From Neolewinella agarilytica (lineage in GTDB: Bacteria > Bacteroidota > Bacteroidia > Chitinophagales > Saprospiraceae): a stretch of DNA of 64,000 bases. Under the pieces are notes generated by a model. The model did no database searches. It was not told where the DNA came from and saw nothing but the letters and a program-made list of their open reading frames with translations. A program made the translations under genes and the position numbers. Numbering within the stretch: the stretch's first letter is position 1; each line of letters begins with the position of its first letter. Positions 25,137 through 32,767 of this stretch are shown piece by piece. The stretch is from the NCBI RefSeq assembly GCF_900110645.1, contig NZ_FOFB01000008.1:62001-126000 (forward strand), written 5' to 3'.

Positions 25137-25616
25137 TTAGTCCGGCGTATTATTTTTTCTGGTTTTTTCGCACCCCCCGGCACAATTTCCGTATAGATTA
25201 AGAGAATGAGAGGTTACTTCAAAGTTCAGAATTTCTCCCATCATGTTTTTAATCTGCTGCACCCTGGGATCACAAAATTCCAGCACTTTACCACAGTCAT
25301 TGCAGATCAGATGATCGTGCTGTTTGTAGCCATAGCTTTTTTCGTACTGAGCCAGATTTTTACCAAACTGGTGCTTCTTCACCAGGTCGCAGCTAACCAA
25401 TAGTTCCAGGGTGTTGTAAACCGTCGCCCGCGAAACCCGATAGTTGTTAGTCTTCATGTGGATGTAGAGAGACTCCGCGTCAAAATGATCATCCCGGCTG
25501 TAAATCTCTTCGAGAATAGCATAACGCTCCGGCGTGCGCCGGGCCTTGCGTTCCTTCAGGTGAGCGCTAAAGATGTCTTTAACAGACTGTATGTTGGTAG
25601 TAGGATTGGTTTGCAT
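25137..25616 (-). CDS. Fur-family transcriptional regulator
   Basis: A 159-residue metalloregulator. The winged helix with TPERYAILEEIYSRDDHFDA and VSRATVYNTLELLVSCDLV is typical of Fur/PerR/Zur. The dimerisation domain carries HDHLICNDCGKVLEF and a second Cys pair (CAGGC), the structural zinc site. Sensor ligands are not decisive for telling Fur from PerR. It is monocistronic, between DUF3127-apaG and the SpoT/Rel gene. Confidence 0.9.
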   Translation of the reverse strand: MQTNPTTNIQSVKDIFSAHLKERKARRTPERYAILEEIYSRDDHFDAESLYIHMKTNNYRVSRATVYNTLELLVSCDLVKKHQFGKNLAQYEKSYGYKQHDHLICNDCGKVLEFCDPRVQQIKNMMGEILNFEVTSHSLNLYGNCAGGCEKTRKNNTPD

Positions 25617-25763
25617 GCTATTTAGCTAAGACGGGTATTGGCCCTTAGGTCCTTTTTCGGATGGGGGCTTATTTGTTGGTTGTTCCTCTTCTGGCAGTTA
25701 ATAAGATCATCGACAATCTATTGCCCGTCGACATTTTCAGACGAAAAAGAGAACCATCAGATA

Positions 25764-27989
25764 TTACTCTACTCTGGAAACAGTAGATATGTGATCTAAG
25801 TTTTTAAGCCCTTGTATCGCCAGGTAAAGCTGGTCGGTGTTTTTCACTAACAGGCTGATGTTAGCCTCGAAGAAACCATCCGTTCCATTGATGCTGAAGC
25901 TACGGATGTTGAGGTTCATTTCCGTGATCTCCCGGCTGATGCGTTCAATTACTCCCTTGCCGCTGTCCAGACCGGTCATCCGCAGATTGACCACAAAACT
26001 GCTTTCGGTAGTGCTCACCCACTCCGCCTTCATTATGCGGTAGCCATAGTTGGCCATCAGGTTCTGGGCATTGGGGCATTTACTCCGGTGAATCTTCAGC
26101 CCGGCATTGGCCGTCAGGTAAGCAAATACCTGATCACCCTGTACGGGGTTACAGCAGGTAGCCATGGTGTATTCGAACTGGTTACCCGGCTCCCCGTTGA
26201 TGAGCAGTTTGGAGTGCCCCTTTTCTTTATTGGCACTGTTACGCCGGCGGGGGGCGGAGAGGTCCTTTGCGTCCGTTTCCGGCAATTCAACGGCTTTAGC
26301 AACCAGTTTGCCGTTTTCTACGATGAAGGGTTCCAGCACCTGCGCAATGGAGATGTTCTCCTGGGCGATGTTGTAGAACAGATCAATGTGGCTGTTTTCG
26401 TAGTGATACTTGGACAGTGCTTCCACTGCCGCCCGGGTATCATCAATACGCAGGTTTTTAAATTTCCGCATCAGGGCCTCCTTGCCGAGTTCTCCCTGTT
26501 CCCGGCGTTCTGCTTTCAGGGCCTGACGAATTTTAGCCTTCGCCTTTCCGGTCGTCACCAATTTCAGCCAACCTTCGTTTGGTTTCTGCTGCTTATTAGT
26601 GATCACCTTCATGCGGTCACCATTCTGCAGTTTGTAGCTCAGGGGGACAATACGCTCGTCTACCATCACACTCTGACAGTGGTAGCCTACCTCCGTATGT
26701 ACACTGAAGGCAAAGTCCAGCGCACTGGCGCCCTTTGGCATCGTCTTCATGTCACCGTCCGGGGTCCAGACGTAGACTTCCTCATTGAAGAAGTTGTTGG
26801 CCCGGAAGTCCCCCAAAAACTGAACGGTATCGCTGTTCGGGTCATCGAGAATATCCCGCACGCTATCGAACCACTGCTCATAAACATCGGGCTGATTACT
26901 CACACCCTTATATTTCCAGTGCGCAGCGAAGCCGCGCTCGGCGATCTCGTTCATCCGCTCACTCCGGATCTGAACTTCCACGAAGCGGGCATCCGGGCCC
27001 GCCACCGTGGTGTGCAGGCTTTCGTAACCGTTTGATTTCGGGATGGTCACCCAGTCCTTCAGGCGCTCAGGGACGCCCTGATAAACATCCGTCACCACGC
27101 TGTAAGCACCCCAACAGGCAAGTTTCTCCTTGCGGACGGGTACATCAACAATGATACGAACCGCAAAGAGGTCATAAATCTGCTCGAAGGGCACCTGCTT
27201 CTTCTTGATCTTGTTATAAATGCTGTAGATCGACTTGGGTCGGCCGAATATCCGGTAGGTGTAGCCCAGCTCGTCGAGCCCCGCCCTTAAGGGGGCGATG
27301 AAGCGGTCAATGTATTGCTCGCGGGAAGACTTTGTCTCCTGAAGCTTTTTGGCAACGGCCATGTATTCGTCCCGCTCTAATACCTTCATGCAAAGGTCCA
27401 GGAATTCAGAACGGAAGTTGTAAAGGCCCAGCCGGTGCGCCAGCGGTGCATAGATGTAACTGGTCTCGGCAGCAATTTTAAACTGCTTATGCTCCGGCAT
27501 GCTTTTGATCGTCCGCATATTATGCAGCCGGTCCGCCATCTTGATGAGTACGATGCGAACGTCGATAATGAGCGTGCTAAGCACTTTTTTGAAGTTGGCC
27601 GCCTGCTGACTTTCGTTGGTGTAGGCACTGTCGAGTTTCGTCAGGCCGCCCACCATTTGAGCGATCCGTTCCCCAAAGTCTGCCCGGATATCTTCCAGTG
27701 TGACGGGGGTGTCTTCCACTACATCGTGCAGCAGGGCGGCGCAGATGGCCGTTGGACCAAGGCCAATCTCCTCCGCGCAGATACGGGCTACGGCAATCGG
27801 GTGGTACATATAAGGCTCCCCGGATTTTCGCCGCTGGTAGCGATGGCTGTAGTTCGCGAGCTCATAGGCACGCAACATCTGTTCACTATCCTGCGCATTG
27901 GGCGGGTTAATGAGGCAGGCGATCATCGCCTCGTAAGCTTCCCGAAGTCCGGTTTGCTCTTCAACACTGGTTTCAATCACTTCGGCCAT
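25764..27989 (-). CDS. RelA/SpoT-family (p)ppGpp synthetase/hydrolase
   Basis: A 741-residue stringent-response enzyme. The N-terminal HD hydrolase domain is intact (YMYHPIAVA, LLHDVVEDT), followed by the synthetase domain (FGRPKSIYSIYNKIK, YDLFAVRIIVD, NGYESLHTTV), a TGS domain (VYVWTPDGDMKTMPKGASAL) and a C-terminal ACT domain. The intact HD motif indicates that it can degrade (p)ppGpp; as the phylum usually has one long Rel, it is probably bifunctional. It is transcribed alone. Confidence 0.94.
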   Translation of the reverse strand: MAEVIETSVEEQTGLREAYEAMIACLINPPNAQDSEQMLRAYELANYSHRYQRRKSGEPYMYHPIAVARICAEEIGLGPTAICAALLHDVVEDTPVTLEDIRADFGERIAQMVGGLTKLDSAYTNESQQAANFKKVLSTLIIDVRIVLIKMADRLHNMRTIKSMPEHKQFKIAAETSYIYAPLAHRLGLYNFRSEFLDLCMKVLERDEYMAVAKKLQETKSSREQYIDRFIAPLRAGLDELGYTYRIFGRPKSIYSIYNKIKKKQVPFEQIYDLFAVRIIVDVPVRKEKLACWGAYSVVTDVYQGVPERLKDWVTIPKSNGYESLHTTVAGPDARFVEVQIRSERMNEIAERGFAAHWKYKGVSNQPDVYEQWFDSVRDILDDPNSDTVQFLGDFRANNFFNEEVYVWTPDGDMKTMPKGASALDFAFSVHTEVGYHCQSVMVDERIVPLSYKLQNGDRMKVITNKQQKPNEGWLKLVTTGKAKAKIRQALKAERREQGELGKEALMRKFKNLRIDDTRAAVEALSKYHYENSHIDLFYNIAQENISIAQVLEPFIVENGKLVAKAVELPETDAKDLSAPRRRNSANKEKGHSKLLINGEPGNQFEYTMATCCNPVQGDQVFAYLTANAGLKIHRSKCPNAQNLMANYGYRIMKAEWVSTTESSFVVNLRMTGLDSGKGVIERISREITEMNLNIRSFSINGTDGFFEANISLLVKNTDQLYLAIQGLKNLDHISTVSRVE

Positions 27990-28417
27990 GCCGGTAAATC
28001 ATCATTTTGTTCGTAGCGGAAAGATAGTTCGTAATCAGAAGGCTTTCCTGGTTTAGAGCCGTCACTTTTCAGGTTTAAGGCTCTAATCACCACTGCAGGC
28101 AGTCTGATTCGCTCTGGTAAAAGAACAAGTTAATCAATGATTTGGGTGCGAATGCCCGAAAAACAGCTCCAAAGTATGATATTTAGTCATTCTGGGCGCG
28201 TTCGCAGGTGCAAGGGCGGTTGGAGGAGCAATGAATTAGCGTAAAAACAGCCTTTTGACTGAATTTCGTCAATTTGACACCTAATCCTACATTTTTGCAT
28301 AAAAAAGATAAACACTTTCGCACCTGGCCGTGAACAGGCAGTTGAGAGAGGCAGAAAGCACGCCGAACGAGGGTGCTGCCCAAACCTATTCATTCGCTAC
28401 TCTTTAAGCCTTTCATC
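27990..28417. other. 428-bp intergenic stretch without a gene
   Basis: Divergent promoter region between the SpoT/Rel gene and the small T9SS protein gene. It contains an inverted repeat with arms TTAGAGCC/GGCTCTAA, one dispersed-element copy and an A/T-rich promoter-like patch (TACATTTTTG) about 130 bases before the small T9SS gene. I see no coding potential. Confidence 0.6.
28194..28216 (+). repeat. Dispersed element, intergenic copy upstream of small T9SS gene
   Basis: GGGCGCGTTCGCAGGTGCAA then GGG, differing from consensus only in the central two bases. Confidence 0.65.
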
Positions 28418-28717
28418 ATGAAAAACACTCTACTCTCTTTATTTTTTGTTCTGTTCAGCTTTGGCCTCAGCGCCCAGTCCGCCACCGAAGACCTACGCGT
28501 TTTCCCCAATCCGGTTACCAGTTACTTTGAGATTGGTCATAGCGACCGGGTTACGAATGTTCGCGTCATCAACATGGCCGGCAAGGAGGTCAAGCAGTTT
28601 GATTTCCGCCCGAATGAGACCTACGACATCGCCGAACTACCCGCCGGCATGTACCTCGTTCAGCTACGGGACGCTGCTGAGAAGGTGATCCACACCCAAC
28701 GGGTAAAGAAAAATTAG
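28418..28717 (+). CDS. Miniature protein: signal peptide plus T9SS sorting domain
   Basis: A 99-residue protein made of a signal peptide (LLSLFFVLFSFGLSAQ) and an almost complete type A T9SS C-terminal domain (DLRVFPNPVTSYFEIG, VRVINMAGKEVKQF, LPAGMYLVQL). There is no cargo domain in between. I chose the inner ATG so that the signal peptide is N-terminal. A normal T9SS substrate carries a large functional domain, so this may be a decoy, a chaperone-like or regulatory peptide, or a remnant. A strong terminator follows, which argues that it is a functional transcript. Confidence 0.85.
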   Translation: MKNTLLSLFFVLFSFGLSAQSATEDLRVFPNPVTSYFEIGHSDRVTNVRVINMAGKEVKQFDFRPNETYDIAELPAGMYLVQLRDAAEKVIHTQRVKKN

Positions 28718-28822
28718 GCCACGGGCCATCCCAAAAACTAAAGTCTTACGATTTTCTGAGATTACGTTATCCTTTTTGATTTATACTCTCTAAACGGGTT
28801 CTCTAAGCAAATTTCTTTCTTC

Positions 28823-28862
28823 AAAGCTCACCGGTCAGTAGGATGACGGGTGAGCTTTTTTA
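28823..28862 (+). terminator. Intrinsic terminator after the miniature T9SS gene
   Basis: AAAGCTCACC and GGTGAGCTTT form the stem, with a 16-base loop region and a terminal run of T. It stands about 105 bases after the stop codon. Confidence 0.85.
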
Positions 28863-28887
28863 CTTCACACTGCTCTCAAAACACCTC

Positions 28888-28909
28888 CTTGCACCTGCGG
28901 CCCCGCGCC
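28888..28909 (-). repeat. Dispersed element, intergenic copy
   Basis: Reverse complement GGCGCGGGGCCGCAGGTGCA then AGG matches the family with one extra G in the centre, as in the fni copy. Confidence 0.65.
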
Positions 28910-28944
28910 ATAAAATTTATCATTCTGAAAAAATTCTTGCTTTC

Positions 28945-28975
28945 GCACAATAATTTTGTTATTTTGCCATTGTGC
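28945..28975 (+). promoter_or_regulatory. Promoter box overlapped by an inverted repeat before CBS gene
   Basis: TAATTTTG matches TAnnTTTG, and the 7-base arms GCACAAT/ATTGTGC overlap and follow it with a 17-base gap. This geometry suggests an operator over the promoter of the CBS-domain gene. The regulator is unknown. Confidence 0.45.
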
Positions 28976-29022
28976 AAGTCTTTAAATAAGTTTTTAATCC
29001 TCATGTAAAATTTTTGAGAGCT

Positions 29023-29442
29023 ATGATGAATGAAGAAGTAAGGACCATTATGTCCAAAAAAGTAACCACAGCATCACCCCGCCAAACCGTTGGCGATGTA
29101 CTGGCGCTGATGGAGCAGAAGCGGCTGCAGCAACTGCCCGTAGTGGAGGGAGGGAAACTCGTTGGCCTCATCACCACCTACGACCTTTGGCATAATTGCC
29201 GCCAGAATCCCGGTTGTCATGAAAAGCTCGTCAGTGACGTCATGACTTCTCACGTCGTTAAGCTTGCCCCGAAGGATAAAGTAGGAACCGCCGCAGAGTT
29301 GTTCATGGATCGCCGCTTTAAGACACTACCCGTCGTTAACCTGCAGGATGAACTAAAGGGGGTAGTGACGGCCTTTGACGTTATAAAGTACAGCTTCAAG
29401 AAGGAATACCCGGAGCCCATCCTGTACGCTGATCGCTTATAA
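29023..29442 (+). CDS. CBS-domain protein
   Basis: A 139-residue protein consisting of two CBS motifs (VTTASPRQTVGDVLALM to LVGLITTYDLW, and VVKLAPKDKVGTAAELFM to LKGVVTAFDVI) that pair as one Bateman module. Such stand-alone modules bind adenine nucleotides or similar ligands and act as energy sensors for partner proteins. The TTG nine bases upstream also opens the frame, but the ATG is preferred. Two Cys (CRQNPGC) lie in the linker between the motifs. It precedes the thioredoxin gene but each appears to have its own promoter. Confidence 0.88.
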   Translation: MMNEEVRTIMSKKVTTASPRQTVGDVLALMEQKRLQQLPVVEGGKLVGLITTYDLWHNCRQNPGCHEKLVSDVMTSHVVKLAPKDKVGTAAELFMDRRFKTLPVVNLQDELKGVVTAFDVIKYSFKKEYPEPILYADRL

Positions 29443-29523
29443 ACAGCGGGGTACACGCCGTCTAAAAGGAAAAATTGGTAATTCAACAGGAAGTATCGGT
29501 AATTGGAAGCTGCTGTCCGGCCC

Positions 29524-29531
29524 TAAATTTG
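29524..29531 (+). promoter_or_regulatory. TAnnTTTG promoter box of thioredoxin gene
   Basis: TAAATTTG with a TTGG element 18 bases upstream is a good match to the Bacteroidota promoter (-33 TTTG, -7 TAnnTTTG). It overlaps the upstream GTG of the longer open frame and so excludes that codon as a start. Confidence 0.65.
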
Positions 29532-29569
29532 TGGATGTAATTATTAACCATCACAAAATTTATACCATT

Positions 29570-29884
29570 ATGAAATCGATCACTTCCAATAAACAATTCA
29601 ATGCCATTGTTGCCAGTGGACGTCCTTTTGTTCTTGACTTCTACGCCGACTGGTGTGGCCCCTGTCAGGCACTGTTACCTACGGTAGAAAAACTAGCCGA
29701 TGAGTTCTCTGACTCCGTCGATGTTTACAAAATCAATATTGACGAGCAGCGCGACCTGGCGGCTAAATTTCAGGTGAGAAGCATTCCTTCTCTCTTCTTT
29801 ATGGAAAGTAACAAGATTAAAGACAGCCTGAAAGGAATGGCTTCTGAGCATCAGTTGCGTAAGAAGATTAAGGCACTGGCCTGA
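29570..29884 (+). CDS. trxA: Thioredoxin
   Basis: A 104-residue cytosolic thioredoxin with the classical active site DFYADWCGPCQALLP and the cis-Pro loop RSIPSLFFM. It reduces protein disulfides together with thioredoxin reductase (not in the window). There is no signal peptide. The promoter box and terminator frame it as a single-gene transcript. The symbol is a family label; the genome probably has several thioredoxins. Confidence 0.92.
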   Translation: MKSITSNKQFNAIVASGRPFVLDFYADWCGPCQALLPTVEKLADEFSDSVDVYKINIDEQRDLAAKFQVRSIPSLFFMESNKIKDSLKGMASEHQLRKKIKALA

Positions 29885-29903
29885 TAAACGATATTTTTTA
29901 GAG

Positions 29904-29936
29904 ACGGGCTATCCAGCAATGGGTAGCCCGTTTTTT
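29904..29936 (+). terminator. Intrinsic terminator after thioredoxin gene
   Basis: An 11-base stem (ACGGGCTATCC / GGGTAGCCCGT, one G-U pair) with a six-base loop and six T. Confidence 0.9.
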
Positions 29937-30087
29937 AGTTTCATCTCTTTCACCTCGAAGAATTTTAGCCAGTCGGGCGGAAGCCGACAACGATCACATT
30001 GAGCGGGAGTTTACCCGCCACTAAGCGGCACATCATCGAGGTGCACCATCATAGCTGTAAGGAGCGCGTGTACCGACTAAGCGCCGA

Positions 30088-31632
30088 TCAATAGCGCCCC
30101 ACCCGATCAATGATGCGCCCTTTAATCTCTTCGCGCCAGGCAGCGGCGGGGTCACTGCTGGGCTCCGTGTAATAATAGAAGTAGTGAGTTTCCCGGGCGA
30201 AGGGGCTATGTTGTACTAAAAGAGTATCGGTCCGCTGAAAAAACTCTGACGCAGGCTGGGGGTAATCTTCTACGGATATTTGCCGGTCAAAGGTCATCTC
30301 CCGCGGTACCCAGAGGATGAAACTGGCGTTATAACTGACCGGCTCGGGCAGGTCGTATTTTTTACGGTAGAAAGACAGCGCTCCGGCCTGGCCGTAGTTG
30401 CCGCCATAGATGAAGCAGTTGGCCTTGTCTTCGGGAGCCAGCTGATGATACTCTTTGGCAACGGCCTGCACCATTTCTTCCCAGCCGTGCATGTCGGCGT
30501 AGTCCTGGCTCAGATCGCGGTACTCTCCATCTTCCCAGCGGAGCGGAGCGGCGAGGCCCACCTCGTCGCGTATGAATACGCCGAAGGTTTGCATCTTGTC
30601 AATTGGTAAGACCGGTAAGCCAAAGGGGATGAACAGGAAGTTTACGGCAAAGACGGGTAGCAGCCATAAGCTTTTTTGCCCCACCTTTTCTTCCCAGAAC
30701 AAACCACCCGCTGCCATCAGGGAGGTGTAAGCCCCCATGGTATAGTAGGCCTTACCGCTGAGGGCGATCAATAAAAACATCAACAATAAATAGGCCCAGG
30801 CGAGGGAGCGATAGGGGTGTAGTCTTTCTGCGGTAAAGAGATAATACAAACCGGGAATCCAGACGAAAACCCCTGCGGTATGGAAGAGGAATTGCGGCAA
30901 CAGAAAATCGGCTAAAGACAAGTTCACCAGTTGGGTTTCGGCCAGTTCCTGCATATGGCTGACTACGGGAAAGTCATAGTAAAACTGCCAGGCCAGGTTA
31001 GGCAGCCACATCAGCAGCGCGATGGCTGCGGCGCGCCAGAGGTATTTGCCGGCGAGTAATTTCCGTTGCGGCGTAAGCAGTATGCCTACCAATAGTGCCA
31101 GCAGGTAAAACACGACGCTGTATTTGGTCATGAGCGCCAGCCCGGTTACCAGCCCGAGAATGTACCAGTCTTTCGCCCGTTCGTGATTCACCACCCGGAC
31201 CCAGGCCAGGCCGATGAGTAACCAGCAGAACTGGTTGAAACTCACCGGCTGAAAGAGCGCGTTAGACCCCAGGAAAACGGGAGACAGCAACCAGGCAACA
31301 CCGGCAATGAGTTGGCCGCGTTTACCGCCACCGAGCTCCGTCACCAACTTTAATAATAGGTAGAGACTAAGCATTCCGACGAGTAAGACCGGAAACTTCG
31401 CCGCCCAGACGGAGGTGCCGAACACCAGCCGGCTCAGGCCGGCTACCCAGCCGATGATGGGCGGCCCTTCCATGTAGCCCCACATGGGGTGGCTGCCTTC
31501 GGCGAGGTAGAGAAATTCGTCGCGGTGAAGGCCGTAGCCGTTGAGGACGGCGACTAGGTGCAACAGAAATTTGCTGACCAAAAGACCGATCAAGGTATTC
31601 CGGTGAATGGACGGCTGGGAGGAGGAGTTCAA
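30088..31632 (-). CDS. GT39-type glycosyltransferase, membrane
   Basis: A 514-residue integral membrane protein of the ArnT/PMT (GT-C, GT39) class with about ten membrane segments. The first loop after helix 1 has the catalytic acidic pair context YGLHRDEFLYLAEGSHP, and FQPVSFNQFCWLLI and MTKYSVVFYLLALLVG are typical. The family moves sugars from a polyprenyl phosphate donor to lipid A, proteins or glycans on the outer side of the inner membrane. The acceptor is unknown. No sugar operon surrounds it. Confidence 0.85.
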   Translation of the reverse strand: MNSSSQPSIHRNTLIGLLVSKFLLHLVAVLNGYGLHRDEFLYLAEGSHPMWGYMEGPPIIGWVAGLSRLVFGTSVWAAKFPVLLVGMLSLYLLLKLVTELGGGKRGQLIAGVAWLLSPVFLGSNALFQPVSFNQFCWLLIGLAWVRVVNHERAKDWYILGLVTGLALMTKYSVVFYLLALLVGILLTPQRKLLAGKYLWRAAAIALLMWLPNLAWQFYYDFPVVSHMQELAETQLVNLSLADFLLPQFLFHTAGVFVWIPGLYYLFTAERLHPYRSLAWAYLLLMFLLIALSGKAYYTMGAYTSLMAAGGLFWEEKVGQKSLWLLPVFAVNFLFIPFGLPVLPIDKMQTFGVFIRDEVGLAAPLRWEDGEYRDLSQDYADMHGWEEMVQAVAKEYHQLAPEDKANCFIYGGNYGQAGALSFYRKKYDLPEPVSYNASFILWVPREMTFDRQISVEDYPQPASEFFQRTDTLLVQHSPFARETHYFYYYTEPSSDPAAAWREEIKGRIIDRVGRY

Positions 31633-31757
31633 GAACAGGTGAAATTAGTGCCTGGCTAAAATAGGGAGTGGATCGATATGGAAACATTAAAACCGATGTG
31701 AACCCCGCTGGCTTCGACCACTAAAGGTTCTCAATCCATCAATCCTGTAGCTGGCCC

Positions 31758-31832
31758 GGTCGAGGAATTGTATTCCGAGCCCTGACGAAATAAGAAAATA
31801 GCGACCGGTACTCGGAGTGCAACTCCTCGACC
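31758..31832. repeat. REP-like long hairpin element, copy 1
   Basis: Arms of 22 bases (beginning GGTCGAGGAATTGTATTCCG, ending CGGAGTGCAACTCCTCGACC) match at 19 positions and flank a 31-base centre. On the minus strand the mismatches become G-U pairs, giving a full hairpin in RNA. A related copy with the same neighbours occurs 630 bases away. Confidence 0.75.
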
Positions 31833-31835
31833 ATT

Positions 31836-32237
31836 ACGGTTCTCGTGGGATTTGACCGCCGCAGGCAGCCACGAAGTGCACCCATCATTCCACGCCCCCC
31901 TTTCCCCTTTATTCTCGCGGTTCCCGCGGGATTCGACCGCCGCAGGCAGCCACGTAGTGCACCCATCAACCCACGCCTCCCTCCCCCCCTTTTTCTGCGG
32001 TTCCCGCAGGATTTGACCGCCGCAGGCAGCCACGTAGTGCACCCATCAACCCACGCCTCCCTTCCCCCCCTTTTTTACGGTTCCCGCGGGATTTGACCGC
32101 CGCAGGCAGCCACGTAGTGCACCCATCAACCCACGCCTCCCTTCCCCCCCTTTTTTGCGGTTCCCGCGGGATTTGACCGCCGCAGGCAGCCACGTAGTGC
32201 ACCCATCAACCCACGCCTCCCTTCCCCCCCCTTTTTT
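31836..32237 (-). repeat. Five tandem 80-81 bp units built on the tRNA-Asn 3' half
   Basis: Five units begin at 31836, 31917, 31997, 32077 and 32157. Read on the minus strand each contains the end of tRNA-Asn: GGCGTGGGTTG (anticodon stem and variable region), then an insert of about 25 bases (GTGCACTACGTGGCTGCC then TGCGGCGG) in the T arm, then TCAAATCCCGCGGGAACC (T loop to acceptor end), then a poly-A/poly-G spacer. The three units nearest the tRNA are nearly identical; the outermost is most diverged, as expected from repeated duplication next to the gene. Open frames here are an effect of the repeat. Confidence 0.85.
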
Positions 32238-32238
32238 G

Positions 32239-32310
32239 CGGTTCCCGCGGGATTTGAACCCACAACCCACGCCTTAACAAAGCGTCGCTCTACCATTGAG
32301 CCAGAGAACC
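32239..32310 (-). tRNA. tRNA-Asn (GTT)
   Basis: A full cloverleaf folds: acceptor GGTTCTC/GGGAACC, D stem GCTC/GAGC, anticodon stem ACGCT/GGCGT with loop TTGTTAA (anticodon GTT), T arm GTGGG TTCAAAT CCCGC, discriminator G. CCA is not encoded. Its 3' end directly abuts the tandem repeat array built from its own 3' half. Anticodon GUU makes it a substrate of the queuosine enzyme Tgt. Confidence 0.93.
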
Positions 32311-32387
32311 AAAATGACCCGTCACGGGCGGCGTGCCGGCGTTGTTCGCCGGGCCGCCCGTCGGGTTCCAGGATGATTTATCTTCGG

Positions 32388-32460
32388 ACGAGGAATTGCA
32401 TTCCAAGTCCAACCAGGCCAGTGCCGTAGGGTGAGATATTCGGAGTACAACTCCTCGACC
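32388..32460. repeat. REP-like long hairpin element, copy 2
   Basis: CGAGGAATTGCATTCCAAG and TCGGAGTACAACTCCTCG form arms like those of copy 1, around a different 33-base centre. As at copy 1, the right arm is joined within a few bases (ACCA then a CGGT acceptor end) to a partial tRNA 3' half, here of tRNA-Asp. Confidence 0.72.
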
Positions 32461-32463
32461 AAT

Positions 32464-32538
32464 GCGGTAACGACGGGGCTCGACCGCCGTAGGCAGCCGC
32501 GAAGCGCACCCGCAACCCAGCAAAAAACCTTAGTACGT
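32464..32538 (-). repeat. Partial tRNA-Asp 3' half with T-arm insert
   Basis: On the minus strand this reads GGGTTGCGGGT, an insert (GCGCTTCGCGGCTGCC then TACGGCGG), and TCGAGCCCCGTCGTTACCGCA. The outer parts equal the 3' half of the adjacent tRNA-Asp, and the insert is a relative of the one in the tRNA-Asn units (same GGCTGCCT core and spacing). It has lost the 5' half and cannot be a tRNA. Confidence 0.85.
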
Positions 32539-32539
32539 G

Positions 32540-32611
32540 CGGTAACGACGGGGCTTGAACCCGCAACCCCAGGATAGACAATCCCGAATTCTACCATTGA
32601 ACTACGTCACC
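32540..32611 (-). tRNA. tRNA-Asp (GTC)
   Basis: Cloverleaf: acceptor GGTGACG/CGTTACC (one G-U), D stem GTTC/GAAT, anticodon stem CGGGA/TCCTG with loop TTGTCTA (anticodon GTC), T arm GCGGG TTCAAGC CCCGT, discriminator G. CCA not encoded. Third in the Lys-Ile-Asp-Asn transcription order. Confidence 0.92.
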
Positions 32612-32618
32612 GAAAAAG

Positions 32619-32691
32619 TCCCGACGAATGGATTCGAACCAATAATCGCTCGCGTATCAGGCGAGTGCATTAACCGTTATGCTACGTCGGA
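32619..32691 (-). tRNA. tRNA-Ile (GAT), atypical acceptor end
   Basis: Cloverleaf: acceptor TCCGACG/CGTCGGG, D stem GCAT/ATGC with AACGGTTA loop, anticodon stem CTCGC/GCGAG with loop CTGATAC (anticodon GAT), T arm ATTGG TTCGAAT CCATT, discriminator A. Two oddities are a U1-G72 start pair, unlike the G1-C72 of normal tRNA-Ile, and a U-U mismatch in the T stem. Seven bases separate it from tRNA-Asp. Confidence 0.8.
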
Positions 32692-32694
32692 ATG

Positions 32695-32767
32695 TTGGTG
32701 TGGTGGGGCTCGAACCCACGACCCACGGTTTAAGAGACCGCTACTCTGCCAACTGAGCTACACACCA
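32695..32767 (-). tRNA. tRNA-Lys (CTT)
   Basis: Cloverleaf: acceptor TGGTGTG/CACACCA, D stem GCTC/GAGT, anticodon stem GCGGT/ACCGT with loop CTCTTAA (anticodon CTT), T arm GTGGG TTCGAGC CCCAC, discriminator A. CCA not encoded. First gene of the tRNA cluster; three bases separate it from tRNA-Ile. Confidence 0.9.

Noticed and set aside
26338-26360. Further copy of the dispersed GC-rich element in the SpoT/Rel gene (CAGCACCTGCGCAATGG)
   Set aside because: Only the CACCTGCG core matches, which is expected by chance at this base composition.
26088-27035. 315-codon plus-strand frame within SpoT/Rel gene
   Set aside because: Shadow of a highly conserved gene, no independent support.
31836-32237. 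Possible CRISPR array
   Set aside because: The repetition covers the whole unit with no unique spacers, units are tRNA-derived, and no cas gene is present.
31731-32270. Overlapping open frames encoding repeated LRGCLRRSNPAGT-type peptides
   Set aside because: They arise from the 80-bp tandem units built on tRNA sequence; unit length is not conserved in frame (80 and 81 bases) and there is no protein-like composition.
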